From NCBI GenBank assembly GCA_016081115.2, contig CM071932.1, positions 60,109,639-60,173,638 on the forward strand: 64,000 nt of DNA, written 5' to 3'. Shown in pieces: positions 1 through 12,330 of this stretch (position 1 is the stretch's first letter; each line of letters starts with the position of its first letter). Below the pieces are notes generated by a model, which had not been told where the DNA came from, ran no database searches, and worked only from the letters and a program-made list of their open reading frames with translations. This DNA comes from Rehmannia glutinosa (lineage: Eukaryota; Streptophyta; Magnoliopsida; Lamiales; Orobanchaceae). Made by a program: the position numbers and the translations under genes.

Positions 1-3000
1 CATTTAACGCAGATGTGGGAGCCTGCGATGGAGCTGTTTGAGTCTTTGTTGGAGCAGTTGTGGTAGCCTGCTCACCTGACTGTGATCCATCTAGAGCATT
101 TGAGTTGGTCTGCTCAGCTGACTGAGCCTCAGCCGTGTTAACAGCAGCTTCGTCGGTCTCAGTGGGTTTTTCTTATTGAGTCGTCGGGTCTTTAGCTGTC
201 TTAACAGTATCATCGGAGTGTGATGTGGCTAGATGGGATGGCTCATCATCAAAATTGAATCTCATCAGAGCTGTTTTATCATGAACATTGCTCCGTGAGT
301 TAAGAACATCCTCAGCCTCGTCCTGCGTAGAATCTCCAAGATGTGTGGACTCGGCTTCATCCTCTGGTCCCAAAAAAGTTATATCAATGTGTTCTAGGGA
401 ATCGTGGCGGGCGCTGATTTTCTCTTCTTAACCAGCTCCCTCCACTTGAGGAATGTTCTCCTGATCCGGTTTTTACCTAAAGAAGTCTCAACCTCCTTTA
501 GGCCTTGGCTCTTGCGGAGTTCAAGACACCCCGATTCGCATTCGGAACATCTTTGAAGGACCTTGAGATTCGATTTCCCACATACACAGAGAGGGGAATC
601 GACAGATCACCTAGCGAGTTGGGAGTCGCTACCCTTGGCGATCACATTGTTGATGAGGGCACGGCTTCTCACCACCTTCTTGCGCTCATTCGGATGGACC
701 AGCTGGGATATCCGAGCTTCAGATTTTCATAGATCATTGGTTCTCCTATTAATCTTTAGATTTCTCTCTATGATAGTCTTTCTAGATATCGTAGTGATAG
801 ATTATTTGGTCTTTGATTTTCCCCCGCCTTGACGGGCATGACATTGTATGACATTTTGATTATTTGATATACAGGTAGGGGATCACGCCTCAATCCCCCA
901 CCCCCCGGGGTGTTATTTTGCAAAAAAAAAAAACCTCCTTTAGGCCTTCATTACCCCCAACAGACTCTACCGTTGTAGGGCCTTCAACAGACTCAGTTGT
1001 CTTGGGGTCTTCTATGGCATCCTTTGGAGTCTCAACTCTTAGGATTGCACTTTCATGGCCAAGAGTCTCAACTCCCGTGGCGTCTTTCCCATCCTTTTCC
1101 TTATTTGCATCGCGATTTCATAAATCTGCACATCGAGAAAATCTCGGTGAAGCAGTCTCAACCATTCGAGCTTCGTTAATTTCACTCTGCTTATCAGTTC
1201 TTTGCTATCCTTCGCCACCTAACTACTTAGTTATGTCTCCCACAGTGCCCTCCGTCCTAGCTGTGGTGGAGAGAGCTTCCCCCTCAGCTGGCGCACCAAC
1301 TGAGTGAACGGTTGTGGGGTTACTCAGCTCCTGAGACACGGTTATGTGTCCTGTTGAGTAATCAGCCGTTGGGGTAGGTGTCTCAACACCTTCTCTGGGA
1401 GTAGGCTTGGCTAGGGTGCCCACATCATCACGGGGGATGTGGTTGCAGCAATAATGGTTGCAATCTTCTGCGCCACTCCCAATGGATCAGATCGATGAGA
1501 GATTTGGGAAGACTATACTAGACCTTCCTAAAGATGTTGCTCATGCATGGATCGTGATTCCTTGATGGCCTATTGGAACTCGGCCTTCTCAACTGCTGCA
1601 GTTGGGTCCAACTCCTCGAGATCCCTGCTAGCGGTTGACTCTATGTCATGCTAATGGGTTCTGGAGAACATGCACATTTTGGACTTTTCAGTGGCTCTAG
1701 CCTTTTCCAAGGTCTTTTATTTCTCATCTTCCTTAATTGTACGGAGGGCACCCATGCAGAATTCCTCATTCGGAGCATATTGGACAGTGACATTTCCAAG
1801 GAAGCTTAGAAGCTCCTGCTCTTCTTCGATATACTTAGGGTGAGCAAATTGGTGTCTGGAGTAGTTTAGCTTTCATCTCCTCCATTCCCTTAGCCTCTGC
1901 TGGATGTCCGGATAGGCTGGAAAATACATTATCATATCGTCGTCATCTTCTCCGTCCTTTGGAATTGTAGCCAATGGAGCTTGCTCCTCCTCAGGTTCAG
2001 GTGCATCAGTCTGAGGGGATGAGACAGTTTTTGCTTCATGTGTCTTGGCTGTCTCGGCTCCATCCTTCTCCACAGCTGTCTCCCGGGTAGCTGGGTCTTC
2101 GACACTCTGCTGATCTGCATCAGCAGTCTTCTGGGTATCATTAACTTTTTCTTAAGACTGCTCCTCTGGAGCATCAGCAGTATCTTCGGGCTTCTCCGGC
2201 TGAGTGTCGGACTCGGCTGGCTTCTCTAGCTCCGACTTCCTAAACAACCATCTTCGCTTTGTAGCAACCAAGGAAACCTCTGGCTCTACATTTTGAGGTT
2301 CTTCAAGAGTGAAGGCATGTGTTTCAATATCCTTTTTTTTCAATGCAGCTGCCTTACGAGACTTGGCAATCCGCTTTTTCTTCACGACTGGAGAAAAAAG
2401 TAGGGGTTCCTCCTCAATCTCGGCTGCGGGAGCAGGGGCCTGTGATTCGGCTGCTTGGGCGGGTGCTTGGGGTTTGGCTGTTGGGGCAGGTGCCTTCTTG
2501 GTTTTGGCTGCTGAGGCAGGAGTGGGTTTAGCTATCGCAACTCTCTTCTTCAAAACAGGCTTAGGGGAGAGAGCTGGAGCGGTCGCAGCTGTATCTTCTG
2601 TAGGGTCAGATGATTCCCCCTCACTGGTATCAGCTTTTCTGGCATGAGCTTTCTTCTGAGCGCCGGAGAGGTTAGCCTTAAACATCCTCTTGTTCGCATG
2701 AAAGGGCTCCCCATGTCGCATGGTGATCCCGTTAATCTTCATCAAATGGCCAATCATCAGGCCATACCCCAGGGAACCACCAAAAGTCCTATCCTCCTTA
2801 AAGGACTTGTTGACTACATTCTGACAGATTCGGTTGAAGACGAACTCAGCCCAGTTTACTTTCTTTCCTCCATTATAGCAGCCATTACCATCATCTTAGC
2901 CCGTGATAGCTGGTTGAAGCTCCCAAATTTCATGTCCACACACTTGGACACAATGTCCATCAGCTTGTGGTAGTCATCCTTAATCAACTCCTTCTTAGCA

Positions 3001-3351
3001 ATTTCCTTCCAAGCTGCAGCCAAGTTCACGTCCTTCTCAGCTATTTCTTTCAATCCTTTGGTCGGCAGCTTGCAATGTTCAACAAGGTCCTTTGCAGTGA
3101 TTTTGATGTCCTTGTTGTGAACGGATGATCGAATCACATCCTCCTGCACTTCGGCATTCACGTAAAATATGGCGACCTCCTCCAAATAGGTATGGGTGAA
3201 CTCCATAGAGAGAAAGTCCTACAGATCGGACTTTTTAAGCTTGTCAGCAATCTTCTTTACCAGCGCCCTACTTGATCATCCCTTTGAAGTCAACTGAAGC
3301 ACCACAGTGGATCTTCTCTGAAAGCTTAGCGAAATCATGTGTAGCAGCCAT
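1..3351 (-). pseudogene. Extra 3' ORF of copia element A, broken and cut by window edge
   Basis: Decayed coding region downstream of RNase H, homologous along its length to the extra ORF of element B. The start codon is the ATG complementary to 3349-3351. It opens a peptide beginning MAATHDFAKLSEK that parallels MASTYGFVKLGKQ in B, and an in-frame stop follows after 27 codons. Recognisable blocks lie at 2856-3206 (pattern VHNKDIKITAKDLVEHCKLP), 2152-2757 (SLGYGLMIGHLMKI-type block, then Lys/Ala/Pro-rich sequence), 1873-2073, 1223-1423 and 173-373 (acidic low complexity). The N-terminal block loosely resembles the 'putative plant transposon protein' domain found in many plant repeat proteins; that is inference. 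No catalytic motif, signal peptide or membrane segment is evident. Function is unknown. Confidence 0.6.
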
Positions 3352-3906
3352 TTTTAGAGAGATTAAATGGTGAAATATGCGAAAATCTTGATCTTCGAAG
3401 GTAAGGTTTCGAACAGATGCAGAGAGAATTTATTTTTTCTTGCTGAAGACGAGAGTATTTGTGTGAGGAGAGAGAAAATGAATTATTGGTTTATATGAGA
3501 CTTGAAATGAGGGTTTTTTGAATTTGAATAACTTGATCAAAATCAATGGTCAAGATAGATCCTTTAAAACCGCATTAATTTTCCCACATTAAATGCAGCA
3601 ACATTTATATCCAATCATATGTTTTTTATCGGCTTTTGTCTTGTGATTATAATTACGCTGACGTCATCCTTAAAAATGTTCCCACTCGAATAAAACGACT
3701 GCGTTTTTGTCACTTAGCTCATAAATGATTCAGCTATCATCCAAAGTGACTCAACTCTGCTCTCTCTTCACATAAGATCACACAGCTGTCAGCTAACTTG
3801 ATACATCTGATTTTCCGACTAGGCTGTTTCACTTGGCTGAAATGTGAAACTTGCTCATTTTCCATTCTCTCTTCTTTTGTCTCTACTGATTGAGTTTATG
3901 AGTGTA
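3352..3906 (-). promoter_or_regulatory. Promoter-like spacer upstream of extra ORF, element A
   Basis: Noncoding 555 bp between the RNase H stop and the extra ORF start. Seen on the minus strand: a palindromic TGACGTCA (3659-3666), the kind of site bound by plant bZIP factors; a TATA-like catataaac (3490-3498) about 140 nt before the ATG; and then a CT-rich stretch and an A-rich leader without ATG codons. The same order occurs in element B (16641-17193). Promoter activity is inferred from motif order and conservation only. Confidence 0.4.
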
Positions 3907-5470
3907 TTAACTCAGCTCAAGTAATCCTAACTCATTCTTGATCTCTTCAAATCTTGATTCACATAATGGCTTTGTGAATATGTCAGCTAACTGCTTATCA
4001 ATTGAGATGTATTCTAGGGTGATGTCTTTCTTTTCAACATGATCTTTTATAAAATGATATCTGACATCAATGTGCTTTGTTCTTGAATGCAACACTGGAT
4101 TCTGAGTGATTGCAATAGCACTAGTGTTATCACACATAACCGAGATCTCTCTTTCTTCAATATCATAGTCTCTCAGTTGTTGTCTCATCCATAAGACTTG
4201 GGCACAACAACTGCCTGCAGCTATGTACTCTGCTTCAGCTGTGGATGTAGCTATTGAATTTTGTTTCTTACTGAACCAAGAAACTAATTTGTTTCTAAGC
4301 ATTTGACATGTACCTGATGTACTCTTCTTGTAACTCTACATCCAGCATAGTCTGAGTCTGAGTATCCTATCAGCTTGAATCCTCCTTTCTTGGCATCCCT
4401 TCAAATATCTTAAGATTCTTTTAGCTGCAGTCATGTGACTCTCTTTTGGTGCAGATTGAAATCTAGCACATACACCTACTGCATATGTGATGTCTGGCCT
4501 GCTTGCTGTTAGATAGAGCAATGATCCAATGAGGGCTCTATATCTAGTTTGATCAACAGCTTTGCCATCTGCATCCATGTCCATCTTGACTGATGTATTC
4601 ATATGAATCTTCACTGGTGACTTCTCTTCCATACCAAACTTCTTCATTAAATATCTGGTATACTTGGTTTGGCTTATGAGGTTCCATCCTTCAATTGCTT
4701 GACTTGAAGTCCTAAGAAGAAAGTCAGCTCTCCCATCATGCTCATCTCAAATTTGTCTTGCATGAGGTTTGAGAACTTGTCACACAGCTCTTTGTTTGTG
4801 GATCCAAATATGATATCATCCACATATACTTAACAAGCAGTGTACTCTCTCCATCTTGAATCCTGAAGAGTGTTCTATCAACCTTGCCTTTGGTGAATCT
4901 ATTGTCAGTTAGAAACTGAGACAATGTGTCATACCATGCTCTTGGTGCTTGTTTCAATCCATACCATGCTTTCTTGAGCTTGTAGACTTTATCTCCAATA
5001 GTTTTCTGCTCAAAACCTGGAGGTTGTTCAACATAGACTTCTTCCTCTAATAGTCCTGTCAGAAATGCATTTTTCACATCCATTTGATATACAGTGAAGT
5101 TCTTGTGTGCAACATAAGCAAGAAACATCCTTATTGCTTCCAATCCGGCAATAGGAGCAAAGGTTTCATCAGAATTTATACATTCTTCTTGGCAATACTC
5201 TTTGGCTACCAATCTTGCTTAGTTTCTTACAACGGATCATTCCTCATTCATCTTGTTTCTGAATACCCACTTAGTACCAATAACATTTTGGTGGGTTGTC
5301 CTTTGAACTAATTCCCATACTTTGTTTTTTTCAAATTGATTCAGCTCTTCTTGCATGGCCTGAACCCAATGTGTGTCTTCGAATGCTTGAGACACATCTT
5401 TAGGCTCTATTTGGGAAATAAAACAAGTGAACATTGCTTCATGATGTGCTCTGGATCTAGTTATTATTCC
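3907..5470 (-). pseudogene. Reverse transcriptase and RNase H of element A
   Basis: Copia RT and RNase H, fragmented. RT begins near 5434 with the conserved ALEDxxWxxAMQEEL-type block (here AFEDTHWVQAMQEELNQFE) and continues through GTKWVFRNK, DVKNAFLTGLLEEEVYVEQPPGFE and GLKQAPRAWYDTL. The catalytic YVDD can be read at about 4809-4836 in a frame shifted from the preceding block. RNase H covers about 3907-4660: SRPDITYAVGVCARFQ, then STAEAEYIAAGSCCAQ and NTSAIAITQNPVLHSRTKHID. The terminal residues GLLELS end at the stop at 3907. Stops and frameshifts near 5220, 4740 and 4320 make it non-functional. It would copy element RNA into DNA inside virus-like particles. Confidence 0.9.
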
Positions 5471-5499
5471 ATCTCTAACATCTCAAATAATTAACTCAG

Positions 5500-6540
5500 G
5501 TGGATGGTCTCTCAGCCATCTCACATCAGGTTGCAGTAAGTCTGTTGGATTCAGCCGTCTTGCAGCTAAGTTGTTTTGAACAACTTCTTCATCATCATTC
5601 AGTTGCAGACCTTCCAGCTATCTTTGAGATTTAGCTATCTCATCATGTCTTCTCCATTCATATTAGGCTCATAAAACACCACATGGATAGACTCTTCAGT
5701 AACCATAGTCCTCTTGTTTAGCACTCTGTAGGCTTTACTCTCAGCTGAATATCCTAAGAAGATACCTTCATCAGCTTTAGCATCAAAAGCCTTCAAATTG
5801 TCCTTACCATTGTTGTAGATAAAGCATTTACATCCAAATATCTTGAAATATCCAACATTTGGCTTTCTCCCTGTCCAAATCTCATAGGGAGTCTTGGTCA
5901 ATTGCATGTTAATCAGGCATCTATTCTAAGTATAGCATGTTGTATTTATGACTTCAGCCCAAAATCTCTTAGGCAATCCAGCTTCATCTAACATTGTCCT
6001 TGAAGCTTCCTTGAGAGTTATGTTCCTTCTTTCAGCTACTCCATTCTACTGTGGAGTCCTTGCTGCTGATAACTCATGAGCAATACCATTTTCAACACAA
6101 TACTGAGTTATAATCCCATTGACAAACTCAGTTCCCATGTCAGATCTTATCTTTATAATGGTTTGACTCTTCTCATTTTGAACTCTTCTCATCAGCACTT
6201 CTACAGTTTCCTTCTTTTTACACATGAAAATTGTCCATGTATATCTTGAATAGTCATTCACCACCACTAAGGTGTATTTCTTTCCACTTATGCTAGCTGG
6301 CTCAACAGGACCAAATAAATCCATATGCAACAGATGCAATATCCTGTTTGAAGAAGGACTTTGCTTATCCTTGAATGATTATTTGATTTGCTTTCCCATT
6401 TGGCATGCATCACATATGCTTTATTTCTTGTGCACTGAGTCTGGCAATCCTTCCACAAGACGACTCCTTGAAAGTTTGTTGATTGTCTTGAAATTCAGGT
6501 GACTCAGCTTCTTATGCCATAGCCAACTAGATTCAGTTGT
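5500..6540 (-). pseudogene. Integrase with N-terminal zinc region, element A
   Basis: Copia integrase core. The GAG-pre-integrase zinc region (LSHLNFKTINKL, then CDACQMGKQIK) lies at about 6360-6520. The catalytic core begins MHLLHMDLFGPVEPAS (6339) with D in HMDLFG, the second D in RSDMGTEFVNG and the downstream RTPQ block at about 6046. The C-terminal GKKP-type block follows at 5635-5907 (TPYEIWTGRKPNVGYFKIFGCKCF). Stop codons at about 6045, 5910 and 6380 break the frame. It would insert element cDNA into host DNA. Relative to element B, the second catalytic Asp block is intact, but the core is interrupted before the Glu. Confidence 0.85.
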
Positions 6541-7330
6541 ACTTCTTGCTAGCAGACATGTGCTTGGTGTAGCAGTAGACCAATCTACTACATACATATT
6601 CTTTTATCTTATTCCTTGCAGCACAATTTCATTAGATTCAGCATCTTTGATCTGGCATATCTTCATGTTGAATCCTACATTGTAGCCTTTGTCAAAGAGT
6701 TGGTTGATGCTTAACAGGTTGAAGTTGAGACTTTCAACATAAACAACATTTGTGATCTCTAGTCCATTCTTCTTGATGGATCTTGTGCCTTTGATCTCCC
6801 CTGGAGCTTCATTTCCTCCAAGTATGACTTTAGCACCTTTGATCTTCTTGAATCTTGACAGATTTCTTTTATTTCATTTCATGTCATATGTCTGGAACAG
6901 CCACTATCCATGTACCAGGTTCTTTGGCACTCAGCTGTTCCTTGAACCTGCAATCAAGGAAATCAGTTTTTAGGTACCCATACTTGCCTGGGTCCTGGGG
7001 GGTTAGTTCTATAAGATGCTCCAGCCAACCTATAGCCAGATGATCTGACTCTAAGAAGTTTCCATCTATCAGTTCCATAATCATAATACACATTAGCAAA
7101 TTGCTTGGGGGTTTTAGGATGTTACAGTTGTCTCTTTTGTCTGTATGCATGTGTTTGTTTTAGCAACTGCTTTCTTGGGGTAGTTGTGGAATTTCTGAGT
7201 GTAGTGCTTGGGTGCATATGTGTGCTGATAATAGCTCTTTTGCCTTGGGAATGACTTTTGTTGAGGTTGAGGTCTTTGCCATTTTGACTTGTATCCCATA
7301 GGACTTTGCTGATATTTCACATTGTTATTC
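6541..7330 (-). pseudogene. Protease and flanking linker, element A
   Basis: Remnant of the aspartic protease that would process Gag-Pol. The DSG active-site triplet lies in a WYMDSGCSRHM-like block around 6885-6916, but the surrounding frame is broken relative to the upstream ORF, which ends at 6884. Downstream, the VIxGGNEAPGEIxG-type block is readable at about 6770-6830. Upstream is a Gln/Lys/Tyr-rich linker (YQQSPMGYKSKWQRPQ-like, 7114-7320) that also occurs in element B. No intact ORF spans it. Confidence 0.7.
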
Positions 7331-7619
7331 CAATCAGCTTGGTTTAGATAGTTTCTACCATTCCCATCATATGTATTTCTTTGATGAAATTTATGGGGCT
7401 TTTGGTAGCTCTGTTTGGCTCTTACAGAGTATTTTCTGTTAGGAGTCTGTTGATGGGCCTGTCTGAATTTCTTCTCAGCTGTCCTTTCAGCATACTCTAC
7501 TGGCTTCTTTCCTTTTCCGTTATAACCAAGGCTAGTATGATTGTGATTGTGTTTCAGTATGGATGTGGGTGCAACATATGGTGTTTTTGGTTTTTGGATT
7601 CCTTTATTTCTTGAAGATC

Positions 7620-9304
7620 CTTTTTTCCAAAATCACTCTTGGAGTTTGACTATGCACAAAAGAATTGATTCATATGTTTGTCTTGTCTCCACACTCTTTT
7701 TGACTCATAATAAGTTCATCCAATGATTTGGATGCTTTTGTAAATGAGGCAATCACATTCTTAAGATCTTTTTCTCTTTTCTCAGTAGCAGCTAACTCTG
7801 CTAAGATCTTGGCATTTTCAGCTTTCGGCTTAGTGTTCTCATCAGCTATGTGACTCAGAGTACTCAGCTCTTTTGTCAATTGTGAGTTTTGGCTTTTAAG
7901 CTGGCTGTTTTCCTCATTCAAAAGTGTGTGAGAGGTTTTAATATGCCTAAAATCTTTCATCATTTTGCCTAATGAATATAAAGATCTGTGGGTGATGAAG
8001 TATGTGTATCACAGTCACTATCACTTGAATTAGAATGAGATGAGTTAGAATGTACCTCATCTTCTTGATTTTGTTGTTCTTGTTCTTTGTCCATGAGGCA
8101 GATCAAAGCATCTTCCTCCGTATCACTTGAGTAGTCAACTTCACTACTATCTTAGTATGTGGCTTCTTTGCACTTGGCTGGCTTAGAAGTCTCAGCAGCC
8201 AACATAGCTTTCTTTTTTCTTGTCTTCTTTCTCTGAAGACTCTTCTTTCTTCCTCATTTCTATATTTGTTCACTGGTGGATAGGAACAGTCAACGGCAAA
8301 GTGTCCTGGTTGTCTGCAATTCCAACACAGGTTTTTAGCTCTTTGATGAGCTCTCTTAGTTCTCTGATTATCAGCTCTCTGATACTCAACTCTCTGATGT
8401 TCAGCTCTCTTGGGTGGCCTGTCCTCCCTTGCCTTGGAAGGTGCTGAATGTCTTCTGGAGGTCTCACCCTTGTTTCTTTTATAGTTCTTGTTAAAGAACT
8501 TGTTGAATATCTTTACCATAAGGGCAATTTCCTCCTGGTCGATAGTCTCCTTTGGCTCAGCTTTCTTCCCATCACTAGCCAATAATGTAGCTGTCTTGGT
8601 ACAACTATTTCCTCTGGATCTTTTCTTCTCAGCTCAAACTCATAGGCTTTGAGGTCTGAGAATAGCTCATGATTCGATGTATTTTAGAGGTCCATTGAAT
8701 GTCTCAGATCCATGACCTTCATTTCTCATTCAGCTGGGAGTGATCTTAGTATCTTCATGCACATCTCCTTCTGAGTATACTCTTTCCCAAGAGCTGAAAG
8801 CTCATTTGTTATCTCTGTGAATCTGGCATCCAGGTGATCTAGATTCTCACCTACAAGCATTTTAAAATTTTCAAATTTTTAAACAGCAACAGTTAATTTA
8901 TTCTCCTTAATCTATTTTGATCTTTCACAAATCAGTGTTAGCTTATCCCAGATTTCTTTGGCTGATTTGCACGACTTGACTTTGTTGAACATTGTCTTGT
9001 CTAATATCTTGTAGAGTATATCCTTGGCCACATTGTCCAGGTTATATCTATTTCTATCTTCATTGGTCCATTCAGTGCGTGGTTTTTCAACCATGGCTGG
9101 TATAGCTTCTGCAGCAGCTTCTTCTCCTTCAGTTGCAGCTGCTCTTCTTATAACAGTATTGACTTTGAGTATTTCCAATAGCCCATCCTCTATAACTAGC
9201 CACATTTCATCGTGTAAAGCGGATATATGAGCCTGCATACGAATCTTCCAGTTATCAAACTCTTCCACAGTGAACATTGGAATACGAGTTAGATTTATTT
9301 CCAT
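7620..9304 (-). pseudogene. Gag of element A with zinc knuckle and coiled coil
   Basis: Gag begins at the ATG complementary to 9302-9304 with MEINLTRIPMFTVEEFDNWK, a UBN2-type copia Gag start. The block KVKSCKSAKEIWDKLTLICE follows before a stop at 8912. A CCHC zinc knuckle CX2CX4HX4C (CWNCRQPGHFAVDC) occupies 8286-8327 and would bind RNA. A heptad-like Leu/Lys/Glu segment at 7670-7963 looks like a coiled coil and lies between knuckle and protease. Stops and frame changes at about 8880-8600 and 8000-8100 disrupt it. Gag forms the virus-like particle and packages RNA in the cytoplasm. Confidence 0.85.
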
Positions 9305-9417
9305 GATAATAACTTTGCTTTTAAAGATGAAAGACTTTGAAAACTCAAGTGCTAAATCTTTTGAAAAAGATTGGGATCTAGTTTAGTAACCAGTGTGGAA
9401 GGTTCATTGAACCAACC

Positions 9418-9429
9418 GCTCTAATACCA
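9418..9429 (-). promoter_or_regulatory. Primer binding site of element A
   Basis: The minus strand reads TGGTATTAGAGC. It differs at one base from TGGTATCAGAGC, the usual plant initiator-Met tRNA primer site. Two bases separate it from where A's LTR originally ended; that LTR is now at 23678 because element B inserted at this junction. Confidence 0.85.
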
Positions 9430-9432
9430 TTT
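9428..9432. repeat. Target site duplication of element B (left copy)
   Basis: The sequence cattt directly precedes the TG of B's 5' LTR and recurs at 23674-23678 directly after the CA of its 3' LTR. Five bases is the normal copia target duplication. The last t of the right copy is also the first base of A's LTR. Confidence 0.9.
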
Positions 9433-11000
9433 TGTTAGGAAATTTATTGTTTAGATTTTGATGAATGCCATGTAAAACTTAGACTAGAAAGTTGGCACCC
9501 CATTTTCTTTGTAATTTGCATTGTAATAGATAGATAGCATTTAGTGAGTCAAGTCACTATGCCTGGATTTGCAAGAAGTCAACCTGGAGGCTAAAATGAA
9601 GACTCATTTGTGAAGCGGTTTGAGTATGGCAAGGAGGAGAAGTCAAGAACTCATTTGAAGGAGTATCGGTGGTTACACTGTGTGTGAAGTGTCGTCAAGT
9701 CAACTCAAGATATCCAAGTCTCAAGTTGAAGTGACGGATGAGTCATCCATGATTGGGAGCGACTCGAAGTCACCTGGGGAAGTTAAGGAACTGCAATCAA
9801 GTCAAGACAACTGAAAAGAGTCCGTTGCACAAAAGTCAAGAAAGTTACTTAAATACGTAATACTTCCATGTTGCAATATTCTAAAGTGCTCAGTCCCAGA
9901 AGCGTGCAAAAGGAATAAACCAATGGGAAGCACTGCACCTGTGTCAGGCTCTCGAAAAAGTCTGAAGGTTCATTTAATACGAGGTAATGTCAATTTCAAG
10001 GACTGCAACAAGACAAGCCAACGACAACTAGTGTCTTTTGAAAATCAGCCTATCTCTTCAACGGGCAGATTTTTGAAAGAGCACTATAAAATGCTGATGA
10101 ATCACTTTGAGAGAAGGTTACCTGAACCACGAACATTCAAGCTATTATTCGAGCTGTAACCTACAAAAATATTCTCAAGTTATTCAAGCAAATCCTCAAG
10201 CCTAAACTTGAAGGAAATCGATCCAACACCAAGTTGTGAAGGAAAGACAACTTCATCTTGTTGTTGAAGAAAACTTTTGAAGAATCAAAAGGGTCTATTC
10301 AAGGAGGATTGTAGAAAGGTTCAAGGTCGAACCAGTCTCAAGTCATTGGAGGGCTTCGTGATCAAATCCAAGAAGCTTGAGCAAGTGAGTGAAGTAGCAA
10401 GCGGCCGCCCGTGAAGAAGCCGAGTCGGACGAGAAGCCATTTGTGTGACCAAGGCATCTCAAGACTAAGTCTAAAGGATCAAGTCATTTGTGTGATCTAG
10501 ACTTGCATCCGGGTGATAACCACTTTGTACTCGATCAATACTTAGTGGATTCCTCCGGGAGTTGGAGAAGAGAGGATTAGAAGAATTACCCCATTTTCGA
10601 ACCTCTATAAAATTTATTGTGTCATTTACATTTCAAAGATTTACTTATCGCATATCATTTAATATCTCACGATAATTTGCCATCCAATTGATATTTAACA
10701 AAGTGCTAAAATCAAGTATTAAAACACATTTAAACCAAATTCAAGGGTGTTAAGTCTTTCATTTGAAAATCATCATCACAGTAGGAGTTAAGTATTAGAC
10801 TAAGCAGTGAGTTATTCTATCAAACTCGATCGACTCTGTTGAGTGGCTAACTCTGCTGGTTAACTAACTTAGATGTCTATCAAGGACATAGCTGTGAAAT
10901 TAACTCTGAACTTATTTAAAAGGACTAAATTCGAAAAGTTAGTAAAGTTTATTCAACCCCCCCCCCTTCTAAACCTTACTCACACCCCTTGGGACCTACA
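9433..11000 (+). repeat. 5' LTR of copia element B
   Basis: 1568 bp, from TGTTAGGAAATT to GGGACCTACA. It matches 22111-23673, with many small indels. A TATA box tataaaat is at 10085-10092. A homopolymer C run near the 3' end (about 10957-10966) sits in the conserved tail shared by all three LTRs of this family. It supplies promoter and polyadenylation signals for the element. Confidence 0.92.
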
Positions 11001-11002
11001 AT

Positions 11003-11014
11003 TGGTATCGAGCG
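11003..11014 (+). promoter_or_regulatory. Primer binding site of element B
   Basis: TGGTATCGAGCG, two bases after the LTR, followed by GTTGGTTC. Compared with the initiator-Met site TGGTATCAGAGC it lacks one internal A, which would weaken tRNA pairing. Confidence 0.8.
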
Positions 11015-11127
11015 GTTGGTTCATTGAGCCTTCCGACCAGTTCTTGAACTAGATCTCCAAGTTTTCAAAGAAGTTTTTAACACTTGTTCTTTCAAAAGCC
11101 ATTTTTTTAAACAGCAAAGTTATTATC

Positions 11128-12330
11128 ATGGAAGTAAATTTGACACGCATTCATATGTTCACCATTGAAGAATTTGATGACTGGAAAATACGTATGCAGG
11201 CTCATCTATCAGCTTTACATGATGAAATGTGGATAGTGATAGAGGATGGGCCACTGCAAATAATGAAGGTGAACACAGCTGCAAGGAGAGCTGCTGCAGT
11301 TGAACAAGAGGAGGATGCTCCTCCAAGACCAACTATGGTTGAAAAGCCAAGAGCTGAATGGACAAATGATGATAGAAAAAGATACAACCTTGACAACGTG
11401 GCCAAGGATATACTTTACAAGACTTTGGACAAAGCCATGTTCAACAAAGTCAAATCTTGCAAGACAGCCAAAGAAATCTGGGATAAATTAACCTTAATTT
11501 GTGAAGGATCTGAGCAAATTAAGGAAAACAAATTATCTGTTGTTGTTCAAAAATTTGAAAACTTTAAAATGCTTGCGGGTGAAACAATGGACCGGTGGAT
11601 GCTAGATTCTTTGAAATAACGAATGAGCTCTCAAAGACTTGGGAAAGAATACACACGAGAAGGAGATGTGTATGAAGATACTAAGGAGCCTCCCACGAGT
11701 GGGAAATGAAGACCATGGCTAAAAGGCACTCAATGGACCTATCAAAAATATCTAATCATGAATGTTCTCGGACCTCAAAGCCTATGAGTTTGGTGAGAAG
11801 AAAGCATCAAGAGGAGATAGTTGTACCCAAAAACTTGATTGCACTCGTAGTCGAGGAAGGGAAGAGATCCGAGACCAAAGAAGTCATTGACCAAGTAGAA
11901 AATTGCCTTGATGGTTAAAAGATTCAACAAGTTCTTCAACAAGAACTACAAAAGAAACAAAGGTGAATCCTCCGAGAAGACATTGACTCCTCCAAGTCAA
12001 GGGAAGATAGGCCACCAAAGAGAGCTGAGTATCAAAAGATCGAATATCAAAGAGCTGACAATCCAAGAAATGAGAGAGCCGATCAAAAATTTGAAAACTT
12101 GTGTTGGAATTGCAGACAACCAGGACACTTTGCTATTGATTGTCCATATCATGTAGTCAATAAATACAGAGGAATGAAGAAGAAAGAAAAGTCTTGAGAG
12201 AAAGAAGAGAAAGAAAAGAAAAGAGCAATGTTGGTCGCCGAGGCTAGCGTCTGACCAAGTCAAAAGAAACAAAGGACTCGGAGAGTAGTGAAGTGACTAC
12301 TCAAGTGACTCTGAAGAAGAAGCCTTAATC
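11128..12330 (+). pseudogene. Gag of element B with zinc knuckle
   Basis: Starts at the ATG at 11128 (MEVNLTRIHMFTIEEFDDWK) and reads 163 codons, ending just after KMLAGETMD where the sequence is scrambled relative to A. Conserved Gag continues in other frames: SKISNHE-like at about 11740, and the CCHC knuckle CWNCRQPGHFAIDC at 12102-12143. The UBN2-like capsid region (KSCKTAKEIWDKLTLICEGSEQIKENKL) is intact. Typical family Gags continue in one frame through the knuckle, so the breaks at about 11600-11640, 11690-11710 and 11900 are lesions or assembly errors. Confidence 0.87.
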
